Assembly: GCA_963575645.1 (NCBI GenBank)
Contig: OY754475.1
Coordinates: 2,046,001-2,110,000, forward strand
DNA from: Xanthostigma xanthostigma
Taxonomy: Eukaryota > Arthropoda > Insecta > Raphidioptera > Raphidiidae
Direction of reading: 5' to 3'
Length of the DNA: 64,000 nucleotides
Shown here: positions 23,001 to 34,100 of the stretch, one piece after another
Position numbering within the stretch: the first letter of the stretch is position 1
Layout: every line of letters starts with the position of its first letter
Made by a program: the position numbers and the translations under genes
The notes under the pieces: generated by a model
Told to the model about the DNA's origin: nothing
The model's database searches: none
The model's input: only the letters and a program-made list of their open reading frames with translations

Positions 23001-25439
23001 CTCACTGAAAATTCTGGAAGCACTTTAAATCTATTTTAAACCATGAAGCCACTATGAACGCAAAAAAGCTGGTACGAGAAAAGACAGATATAATTTTATT
23101 GCTAAGAATTCAAACACCTACAAATTTTATTTATACGCAAATTTAATAAAAAACGCTAGCCTTTTCACGAAAATTTGAGTAAAACTTGAAAACAAATCCT
23201 TTACAAACTTCTTAAGTCAGGACGCAAAACAAATAACTCTATTCAAATCACAATTAAAAATTTAAAAAGCGCGCAAAAAACAGTTTCAAAACGAGCGCTT
23301 GAATGAATTAAACTTATTAATGAGAAACCGTCTCAAAACCGAACCATTCACAAAACCGGAAACAAAAAACGTATTCGCTTATTGTACAGAACAAAACACT
23401 AACGAATTTTACCCGACCACCACTTCATATAAACACTGAATGGAGTCTGATAACACGGCGATGACTGATAATAATAAACAAAATATAAATGGTGATTTCT
23501 TCTTTCCGTGTCGAAGCATGTATATAATATATATACAAACGATTCAAAAGTTATTACACGCACGCAATGCACGCGGTAATGGAACCGCAATTAAAATTAC
23601 CACACAGGGCCTGAACAGATTAAAACAGATCTCTTTTTTTAAGTTATACTTCTTATATTCTTTTGGCGCGTTGTGAAAACAAAAAACGATGATCGTGAAT
23701 TTTTACGATGCGACATTAAAATCAACAGTGCGGAGTGGCGCCGCAGCAGCGTGCGTAACACCATAGTTAACAGGATGAAGTTGGTCGCAGGCTACCAACA
23801 GAACAGAGGTAACGACCGTGTTCGCATGCGCGCAGCGTCTAATAGCTGTATTTACGCATATGAAAATGCCTCTCCAGTCCTTTTGTTATTTGCATATCCA
23901 AATTAAAAATCTGTACACAAGTATGCGCGCCTATTTTTGACACTGAATTTATCAAAGCACTGTTGACGTCAGCGCGCACTAAATGACGTCACACAACCAA
24001 TTGATTTTTAATACTTCATTGCGCTTCAACGAACCGTTCAATGTTTCCCAGATTCTAGAATTTAATACAGTAAAAAACGGATCATGTATATATGTTAACC
24101 TTAAAAAAAGAACGCGAAATCGCCGGCCAATTCGCGAACTGGCCATTTGCAAGCACTGACTGAAAACGTGTTTTTGTTATAAAGTGATAAATTTAGATAC
24201 ATTCGTTTAAAAAAAAATAAATGGCGTCAACATAATTATCATAAATATAATATTGTCTGTCTAAGAATTATTATTATTATTACAAATACGAATTGATTAC
24301 GAATTCACTGGCGCACTGATAAATTGTATACTTACGTAAATATTAACTCGGGGAGAAGGGGGGGGGAGCGCCCCCTATGTTACGACTGTGCTGTCGCAAA
24401 ACTTAAACGACAGTGGCATTTCCCATAGATTATACAAAACCACGTGTTTTCTTAAGGTTAAATCAAATATAAATGCTACAGTAGACTCCCTCAAATGCGC
24501 CGTCCAGGAATGTAAGTCTTACTTTGCGAATGTTCCCTCTCTAGATTCCATTCTGCAGAGGATGAACCATGACACGAAATAATCAAAAGTCGTGGCGGTC
24601 GAAAGCGCGAAACAATAAATTAGCAAACCGTTTTAAGGTTTGTTAAAATTTATACATAGTATAGGTGTTCAATTTTGCAGATGACGATTTTGTTTTGTTT
24701 TGTTTCGCAAAGTACGATTTAGTTCATGGAAAAGACGATTGTTTTCTGCATTTTTATTGCAATACAAGTTTTCAATTAAGCAGAAAACCACGTAACAAGG
24801 AAAAACTGATCATGAAATTCCAGTTTGTTTTTTTTTTTTAAATTTTATATGCTTGCGTCACGGCAGAAAGTAAAAATGTATATCAAAATATAAATTTTGT
24901 ACCTTTTCTATTTAAATGCTCAAGGCACTAGCGATTTTAGCTGTCGAGCGTCGATAATCTACAATTTCTTTCTCTTAAATTTCAGGAAATCGAAAACCAA
25001 CAGTTTTATCAAAACTTAAGTAAATATTACACAGACAGATATACCTATTAAAGTTGAGAAAAGGTTCACCTTGATTTACTTTCTCGATAAAAAAAGATAT
25101 AAAATATCCGTTATCCCTGTGATTAGTAATTAATTCACTTAATTATAAAAACAATTGCAAGTCAGCAAACGTGCAGCGGGATTTTTAAAATATATCAACG
25201 ACAAAAAAGACCACGCTGCGCGGAACACATTAGATACAATTTTGCGTGGAATTAAAAAAAAAACAATATATTTTTTTAATAATCAAATATACCGTTGTTT
25301 ATTATTTGGTTTAAATATTCGGTCATTAAAATTTACCTTGAAACGTACGTAAAATAACTTAGTTTAATTAAATGTGGTGTTAAAAAATAACTCTGTTAGT
25401 TTGGTTGCTTGACTTAAGGCGATTTTAATAGCAAACAAA
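20023..25439. other. Long AT-rich intergenic stretch
   Basis: Contains a 52-bp imperfect duplication at 20126-20210 (CTGATCGAAAATTCGTAAGA units), the TGACGTCA pair, and a 64-codon open frame at 24388-24582 (ATVDSLKCAVQECKSYFANV) that I cannot assign. No other gene evidence. Confidence 0.4.
23964..23991. promoter_or_regulatory. Two CRE-type TGACGTCA palindromes 12 bp apart
   Basis: Perfect TGACGTCA at 23964-23971 and 23984-23991 within a GC-richer island (about 23690-24010) between the divergent FLVCR-like and Rab effector genes. This is the consensus for CREB/ATF-type bZIP factors. Function is inferred only. Confidence 0.3.
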
Positions 25440-25571
25440 TGTCGATAGCACATTGGTGAACGATCAAAACTTGATTTTCTGTAGAAGCGCCAATAGCATG
25501 CTTGAAACCTAGCAGCCAAATCTAATACCTATCGGCAAAACCAGCCTCGGGCCCTCGTGTGCAGCGACTTT
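25440..25571. mobile_element. Unclassified DNA-element family, short copy 2
   Basis: Ends CCAGCCTCGGGCCCTCGTGT plus GCAGCGAC, the complement of the family's left end. Only the terminal part remains. Confidence 0.45.
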
Positions 25572-26273
25572 AAGATCAGTTTCTTAAGAACAAAACATAA
25601 CTGGTCTGGTGCTTTAATGGTAATTTTTAATATATATTAGATATCGTGTCCATCGAGATAATTAATAATAAAAAATCCTGCGATTTTTATTAGTAATTTT
25701 TAATATTCAGTATAATATCTAGGTTCCGTATTTCTTCAAGAGATTCGGCGAAACCCCTTAAATTACGTAATTATTGCATAATATTGAAAAGTTCCGATAA
25801 AAGCATAAAATAACAGAATATATTATGATCATCCGCAATTTACAGGTCTAGCTATTATATAACAACAATAATTATAAATTCATTACACTTTTATTAATAA
25901 GCAATTATTAAATTAACAATTTCATTACTTACACGACCGGAAAAAGTACCCCGATAAAAACGTATTTTAAAATGTCAATACGCCACTTTATTTCGGCGAT
26001 AAAAATCAGTCAAGAACTCGTTAAAATACCTATTTTTTTTACAGAATTTCGGCTTGTGTTTATTTCAGGGCTGGAATATATGCGACGACCGAAGATTACT
26101 GTCGATTATCTTCATATTTGTCTATTTATTATCAACTAGCAGCCTGGCCCGGATTCGTCCGGATTTGTAGATCGCCTAAGCAGAGACATAATTATGCTGC
26201 ATCGAACTGTCCTAGAATAACAGTCGTATTCGCTCGGCGTCGTCATATAATATATTTGAGACGAAACACGACA

Positions 26274-26467
26274 GCGACAACAGTAATGAAACCTTCGGCT
26301 CCATCGTATTACAGTCTTACCTCGCAGGGTTGCGCCTCGCTCGACAGCGACAGCAATAGTGGAGTGTTCGACTCCATCGCATTGCAGTCTTGCCTCACGT
26401 GGCTGCGACCCGCTCGACGGCACCAACAGCAGTGGAACCTTCGGCTCCACCGCGTTGCAGTAGCGAA
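26274..26467. repeat. Degenerate GC-rich repeats (CTTCGGCTCCA units)
   Basis: Three imperfect units of about 75 bases built from CCTTCGGCTCCATCG, CAGTCTTGCCTCRCG and GACAGCGACAGCAATAGTGG-like blocks. Related to 46436-46550. Open frames here follow the repeat and are unlikely to be genes. Confidence 0.65.
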
Positions 26468-26942
26468 GCCTTATAGACGTGCGAGTGTGGATCACCCTTA
26501 TTTGTTTTAATTTTATCTTCAAAGTCAAACTGGTCAGTCTTTCAAAATATCGAACTTTAATCAACTCAAACGGAGCGCTCGAAGAATCGAGTTCGAAAAC
26601 TCCTCAGCCGTAAAAGATCGACTTACGCGCTCGTTCCAAATTTTCTACAGCCGGTTCTGAACTCAATGCACGTAAGACCGTTGTTCCTCTTTATATGCAA
26701 TATATATGGAGATGTAGTTCCGCAAGGTTCATTGAATCCGCCACATAATAATTATATTTGTACCGTGTTTTGTCCCTGTTTAGATATTCGGTGAAGTGGT
26801 GTTCACACGACGATGACGAACGACGTCCCGGTTACGTAACTCGTACATTAATTTATTGTGACTGTAGACGCTCGACAACCAATGTCGTACAGCGTCTGAT
26901 TATACTTATCAAATTCAATGACATCACAAAACATTAATGAGT

Positions 26943-27070
26943 GGAGATGGGATTCGAATCTCCGTCAGTTCATGACTGGAGGAGGCGGGATTCGAACCTC
27001 CATCAGTTCGTGACTGAAGGTGGGATTCGAACTTCCGTCAGTTCGTGACTGGAGATGGGATTCTACATCC
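26943..27070. repeat. Minisatellite of T-arm-like palindromes
   Basis: Four units of about 35-38 bases: GGAGATGGGATTCGAATCTC plus CGTCAGTTCATGACT. Each contains GGGATTCGAAYCTCC, close to the tRNA T-arm/B-box, and a spaced palindrome (GGAG...CTCC). The last unit is truncated. Confidence 0.75.
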
Positions 27071-27328
27071 ACACAGGATCAGCACGCCGAATGAAAATGA
27101 TTTTATTAACTGGTCCGAGAAAAACATTTACTGTTCAATGAATTACTACCTGTATTTAAGTTAAGCAAGTTCGATGGAGTGACGTCACTGATCGCTGATT
27201 GGTGTTTCAAATTGCGTTACGTTTCATTAAATTTATAATTAAGATTTTTTTTGTATTAAAACGTTTTATTTTAAATAAATCTTTCAGTATCGCACTTTCA
27301 ACATCTTTTGCTAGATAAATATTACAGT

Positions 27329-27671
27329 CAGAGTGCCCGTCGGCAAAAATTTTATTGATACATACTCTCCCCAAACTTTGTATATGGCTTCATTGGGCCT
27401 AGTCTGACACCTATTTCCTCTATGATTTTTCTTGATTTTGGGGCGTTTTCCCTCTAAACTTTCCGAAAGATGTCGTTTTGACGACATGTAAAAATGTATA
27501 GATAATGTTTGTTTTTTTAATTGGATAGCTTAAAAACTTCAACCTAAACGCTAAAATAATGTTCTCTGACAAATAACATGAACCATTTAAAATGTCTGAC
27601 ACCTCGAATATGTCGACCATATTCGAGGTGTCAGACATTTTAAATGGTTATTTTTGCCGACGGGCACTCTG
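27329..27671. mobile_element. Short inverted-repeat element containing a perfect palindrome
   Basis: Outer inverted repeats CAGAGTGCCCGTCGGCAA near 27329 and its complement ending 27671. Inside, 27581-27649 is a perfect hairpin with 32-base arms (ending CTCGAATATG) and a five-base loop TCGAC. Target duplication unclear. Confidence 0.65.
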
Positions 27672-27819
27672 GCTATTAGCACAATATTGAATTTTAGGTT
27701 TTGATTGGTCACGAAACTAGTGTGTTTTTTTTTCAGACGTTTCCTAACCTTATCTTAGTTTATTTTCACACATCTATTATTAAAGTTATAGCAAGCTATC
27801 GTTTATTAACTTAATTTTC

Positions 27820-28096
27820 TTGTCGAACTCGGCACTAGAAACGCGACAATTTATTGATAACGCCACTTTATACGAACGCTACTTGATTGATGCGGGTTGC
27901 TGTTCTGCGCGAGCGTCGAAGTCACGCCAATTGGTTTATTGTTCACATAATGCGTTATTGTTTTTTTTTTTTATATCACTGCATTTGTTTCGAGCCCGTT
28001 CGCGCGACAAGTTTCGACCGCCACTAAATTTATTGTTCGCTCTGTGATCTGCCGCGTGTGACAATATAGTTAGCAACAATCAAGGATAAATAAATA
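27820..28096 (+). promoter_or_regulatory. Probable promoter/5' UTR of the Rab effector
   Basis: A stretch richer in GC and CpG than its surroundings runs up to the exon 1 ATG. An open frame here carries no recognisable protein. No TATA box can be assigned with confidence. Confidence 0.3.
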
Positions 28097-28112
28097 ATGA
28101 TAATGGAACAAG
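28097..28112 (+). CDS. Rab effector exon 1 (MIMEQ, then one base)
   Basis: ATG at 28097 with in-frame TAA just upstream, donor CAAG|GTAAGC. The short exon is supported by its phase fit to the next exon (G+AC = Asp) and by the GC-richer stretch just upstream. The second ATG, at 28103, is an equally possible start. Confidence 0.55.
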
Positions 28113-31100
28113 GTAAGCGATGCGCTCTTTTTCATAAAAATTTAGGAAAATTCAATGAATAAATGCAAGATTAAGACGTGAGCGTTTTATGAAGCAGCGG
28201 GATACCTGCTTAGAATTTTTAAATGCATTTTTTTACGCTAAACGAAAATATACTTTGAACTGATTTGTTATATAAAGTTGGTTTTAATATATCTGAAAGA
28301 TTGTTGGGTTGCTGAAAGATCTTAGATTGTAATCATATAAAATTAATACTGTTTCAATGCATCAGTCTAATGTATTCAAACTCTTTGTCATCTAAAACAT
28401 TAGATTGTACTCACACAAAAACAAATGATTGTTCTACATAGAAAAACCTAAAATTGGTCAGATTGCGTAGAAAAATGTTGGATCAGATTGGTCCTCTTAT
28501 CTGGCCGCAAAAATGTGTAAATAAAGATTGAAGTAAAAAAAAAAATAAAAAGTACAGTAGGTACACGATCCGGTTCTGGTAATTACATAGAGGTAACTAG
28601 AGTACGCTAGTTCGTATGCTTGCCATAAGTGAAAATGTCCTCAGTTGAGAGAGAGAATGCTGCAGAAAACCCAGAAAACCAGATATTTGTTTACTCAAAT
28701 CAGCATTTGTTTTGTGTCATTAGTTACCATAGAGATAAGGAACTGTTCTCTGTCTGAATTGCAGACACTTTCACGGCTCACTCGCGTACTCTAGTCTAAT
28801 ATCTCTATGGGTAATTAAATATTGCTGACTCAAAGCTTGAGGCATATATCTTAAATACAAACAGATGTCGTATATATTTGTAATTAAATTATTATTTTTT
28901 ATTAATTGCAGACTCGTTTTCAAGCAGTGAATATAAAAACATATTGGCATTAATTCGAAAAAGAACCGAAGAAAAACGTAAAAATATAAAAAGGTAAGTT
29001 CTCACTTTAAATTCGTGAATATCGGATGACATCGGAGCCACTAAGTGACGTCACGTGCCTGTTAAATAGCACAGCAACTTCAGTCAACTTTCATAAACTA
29101 TTTTTTTATACAGTATCTCAGATTTTCGAGTTTCAAATTGGCTTACAGTTCAAAGTATCTATGGTACATTGGTATTACTATCGATTTTAAAATATAGACT
29201 TGATTGAGTTTGGCTGTCGAGCGTCTATAATCTACAATCTGTCGACAATATAACTGAATACATACCGTGTTTGACGTAGTTGACGAAAGTACAAATAGAA
29301 AGGCTTGAAGATTCATTAACTTTCTTAAGTAATAATATAATCAATAAAATACCGGGTCAATAAGTAGACACACCGTCTAAGGACGTAATTTATTTAGTCA
29401 CTTTTAGTAGTGTTTATCAGAATGCGACGATTCAATCTATACTAATATGTATTATAAAGAGGTAAAGTTAAGTTTGGATGTAGGAGGTAATCTACGAAAC
29501 TAGTCATCCGATTTATAAAAAAAAATTTATCAATACTTAGAATGGATGGGAACCCCTGAACCGATTAAAAAAAATTTTCCACTGTTTAAAAAAACATTTC
29601 TTGACGAGTAATATTAGGTTACGACAAAATGAGGATGATCAGTAAGCGAAAATAGCGATTTGAAATAATACGAAGCCAGACTAGGTTTTATATCGCTTTC
29701 AAGTAAAGTAAATTTAAGGCAGTGAAACTCAAAACAAAGAATAGAAATGTGTCCCTTTCTCTTTCTTTAAGATAAATAAATGTTTAAATGAGTCTTAGGA
29801 TTATTATAAATAAAAAAAATAGATGCATTTTATTTTAAATTAATAATAAAACAGAAAATTATTCTCATCATTGTGATGTTCAATTTTTAAATAAACAAAA
29901 ACTAATTTTGGAAGCTTAAAAATTTCTCTTTAAAATAATAATATCACGAATTATAAAAATGCATTTAAAAAAGGCATACTTTGTACCGGAAATTATCAAG
30001 AAATAAATTTATATTATTTTGTACACGAAAATTAATCATGCTTATATTATTTCGGATGATTTTTTTAAACCTAAGTGGCAATTTATAATAATAATTAGGT
30101 ATATATTAAATTGAAAAACCAATTAATTTTTTAGAATCAAAGCCAATAATAGAGTAGTCATAGAACAGACCCCCCATTTCGCTTTAGAAGATGTAAGACA
30201 TTTATTTATTTTAGAAAATTTTCCAGAAGAGTTGGGTCAAACTTTGGCCAGATCCAGTCGGTTTTCAAGGGAGTGGGACTGTCTTCCATCCCGGGAAAGG
30301 GAGGGGGAGGTTATGAAATATTCCTTGTTCAGCGGAGAACCGAGGAACCTCCTTCAGAAAAAAATTAAAAATACAGCGCATGAAAACTTCTATTTTAAGT
30401 GCCTCAAAAGCATCTTAAAATATTTAATAAACCTCGGGGGTCCCCCTCCTGGATCCACCACTGGGCTAAACTGAAAGTAAAAAATACGGATACGTTTTGC
30501 GACGAAACCAGTTCTGTTATCATAGTTTTGTGAATGGTAACAGCATCAATATGTCTGTCCTTTCAGAAGACTATAAGACAAAATAATAAACATACTTTAA
30601 AAAAAAACAAGTACTTATTAGGAAGATGATAATAATGAATAAAGCAGAGATCTGTGACTGCGATAATTATTCTAGATTCATATTTGAAGGTCATTTTATT
30701 ACACGTGACATTTCGTATATTTTACCTATTAAAGAACTCAACAATGGTCTGCGAAAAAATGCATGATATCGACACCAGTCGGCATAAATAAACTAATAAG
30801 TCAAAAATAAACAATGTTCAAGTAACAACTAAACACTGTTTTCTTTGGTTTTGATGATGCTAGCACGGTTAGCGAAACGTGCGATTAACTTTTCAATGCT
30901 CGCAAAAGGTTCCGGTCTTCGTCATGACTCAAGAAGTTCATTGAAAAAAATTACTCATGAAAACAGAAGTGAACGAATAATAATAAATTCTGTGCGAAAA
31001 CTGATTCAATTACCTATATTAATTAGCTTAAGAACTATATTAAAATCTATACAAGGCTGTTGATTTCATAAGGTCGCACGATATTAATAAATTATATATA

Positions 31101-34100
31101 CAGAGCGTTCGGTAAATGTGTCTCAAGGTGTAATGAGGGAAGCAATTTACTTCTTAAAATAAAAAAAAAAAAAAAAAAAAAACAACAAAGGAGGTGGGTT
31201 GGATAAGGGCTATTTTCAGCCCATCACACACTCGAAAAAAAAGTTTCTGTTTCCGATTATTATTGAATGTATTTGTATACTCAAAGATGTGTATTTTTTT
31301 ATTATATGAAACTAGCGTGACCTGTGCGGATTATTCGCACTAAATAAGTATAATAATTATCACTTTACAAAATTATTTTTTAAATATGATTGCAGGTAGT
31401 CAATTCGTTTCTAATTTTGCTCACTGCTTATAACGTTCTTCTTTTTGTTGTAAAAGAAATATTTTACTAAAATTGTCATATAGAGGCACAAGTAGCAAAA
31501 GCGTTGTTCAGCGTTGCAGTATTTACAATATGATGGTCAGATGACAGATCGAAGTGTTAACGTTACGCCGTCAGATGGCAGACGTTGTTCAGAGTTTAAT
31601 TAATTTACAAAAACAATAGCAATAATAAATTTTTTAGTTGTAGATGTCAATAGAGCAAGCTATTATCTGTAAAATGATATATAATTTATGTGGAGAAATT
31701 GTGTGGTTTTTTCTAAAAGGGAGGCAAACATCTTAAACCTTAGCGTATTAATATATATGATTTACGCCATAAATAATAGAGTAAGTTATAGAAATTATTA
31801 CTAAAAAAGCGAATGCTTACGTTCCATGAACCATATAAACTTTGACTCACAATGATTCTATACTCATTATAGACTTGAATATGAGTACTATTGTATTTTG
31901 GTACGTGGAACGCTTCGTGAAAAAATACTTAAATAATATACTCATTACAATAATAAACTAAATGTTTTTTCAGCCAGTATATAATCTGAGGACGCCAAAA
32001 TATAATTAATAAGTAGAATTATTTCTTATCTCCCTTCAAGTCTCATTAAGAGGCGTCGAGAAATTTAATTTTATGGTACTTATCAGGGATGGGAAAAGTG
32101 CGACGAGAAAAAAAAGTTAGTGTTCTGTGGTTGCTTTTTCAGTATTCAGTGTCTCCTGAAACAACATTCCATTCTATTGTGTCTGGCACATGGGATTATA
32201 TCCTTGAAGCCAAGGGGGGTTTAATAAAAAAAAAACATTCCATTCAAGAGATTCTTTGATCAGTGTTTTTTATTTAAATACTAGCGGCCCGTCCCGGCTT
32301 CAACCGGGTGCAAAACAGCATGATTTATTAATACATAGTCTCTTTCTTTCTCTGGAAATACTATACTGACCTTCCCATATACGCAACCATCCACATTCAC
32401 CCGAGGAACAACTCACACCCATAGTATATGCGATAGAAGGTAAAAAATCCGTTTTTAATATGATTTGCATAAAATCCGTTCTATGTGGCGAAAGGAATAA
32501 CTACGCCAAATTTCAAGTCAATCGGACGTATAGTTTTTATGATATTGTGACGAATCAGTACGTGGTATATATAATATACTAGCGGTTCCTCCCGGTTTCA
32601 CCCGGGTGTAGAAGAACGAATGGGGAAGGGAGGAACATGAGTACACACATTCATCTTAGTTTACCGAGATGAATGTTGTGTTCAAATTTCATGATGATCG
32701 GAGTTACCGTTCAAAAGTTTTTGTCGATAAAAAGCAGTACCTATTTATACTTTTTTTAACTAATAATTTTTTTTAAATTAATTAAATAAAATTAAAATAA
32801 ATTTTAATGTAAGCCTTAGAAGAAAGCAAAATATAGAAAATAAAAAATAAAAATAAAAATGTATTCGCCCAACGTAGGGCTCGAACCCACGACCCTGATA
32901 TTGACAGTCGTGTGCTCTACCGATTGAGCTAGCCGGCGTTGTATTCTAACAACGCTAATATGAGTATATTTTGTTAGTGCATTTCACCTGGATAGAAACT
33001 TATTTTTGAGATACATTTTGCAATATTTTTCATTAATGCTCCGCTCCTAATGGTCGTATAGCCTGATTTTATATAACCTATAGCCTTCCTCGATAAATGG
33101 GCTATCCAACAAATTTTTTTTTTCAATTTGAACCAGTAGTTCCTGAAATTAGCGCGTTCAAACAAACAAACAAACTCTTCAGCTTTATATATTAGTATAG
33201 ATGGATAATATTAATATTCAGGAATTCGTCCTTCCTCCATAATAGTAATAATCGTTTCATTTTCGTACATCGAAATAGGCAAGAAACCACTGTCAAAATT
33301 TCCCGCAAAGTCTCGGTAACCCCGGTTTAGGGTAGGTTATTGAAAATGCCGATTCCAAAGCGTGTCTTTTGACACATCCATAATCAAACACTTATGTCTA
33401 TTTCTCATAATAAATATACTTAACGAGAAAAAAAATGCGCTCGTCGTGCGTGCCGCAGTGCAGTAGATAGAAGTACAACGGAGAAGCAAGGTAACTCGTA
33501 GAGCATCAGACATATTATATATCGCGGTCGCGCCTTTCTTATCTCGCAACAGGTGGTAAACGGTGTGGTCAATAATCAATGCGACGAGATATTGAACTGA
33601 AGTGACAATCTGGTCAATGGATAACAGCGGTATTGACATATATGCGTTCGGACGTTACTGGTCAATTTTGATTTGTGTCTAACAAAAACAAGGTTTGTCC
33701 TTGTTGATGGTGATTTAGGATTACTAAAAAAGTGTTGTGGTTCGTTAACAGTTCAGGGATTGTCTTGGCTAGTTTGAAGAATTGAAACGATATTGTTGAA
33801 AGAATCGTTTTTGTGAACCAAAATTTGGGTGATGAAGTTTGAAAATTGCGTCGATTAAAGTTAAGGGAATGTTACGGTATTAAAAATTGATAGATTGCTG
33901 GATTCTTTGTTTTGGTAACTCGAAATTCGGGAGAGCTAAAGCTCAGCGAAGGTTTTGGAAGTTGTCACCTGAAAATATTGTTTTGATAGCGATCAGAAAA
34001 TTGTTACATGATTTCAGTACAGTGTAAACTTTTTAAAATATTTCAACCCATTCATAAAAACATTCAGCGTTTTGATGAATGAGTTAAAATGTTTTAAAAA

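Noticed and set aside
26118-26564. Overlapping 130- and 142-codon frames on both strands
   Set aside because: Both follow the degenerate GC-rich repeat units; no protein features.
31158-31182. Long poly-A run as a processed retrocopy tail
   Set aside because: No retrocopied gene or target duplication found beside it.
33337-33639. 100-codon minus-strand frame
   Set aside because: No recognisable motif, and composition does not separate it from chance; no splice or conservation support.
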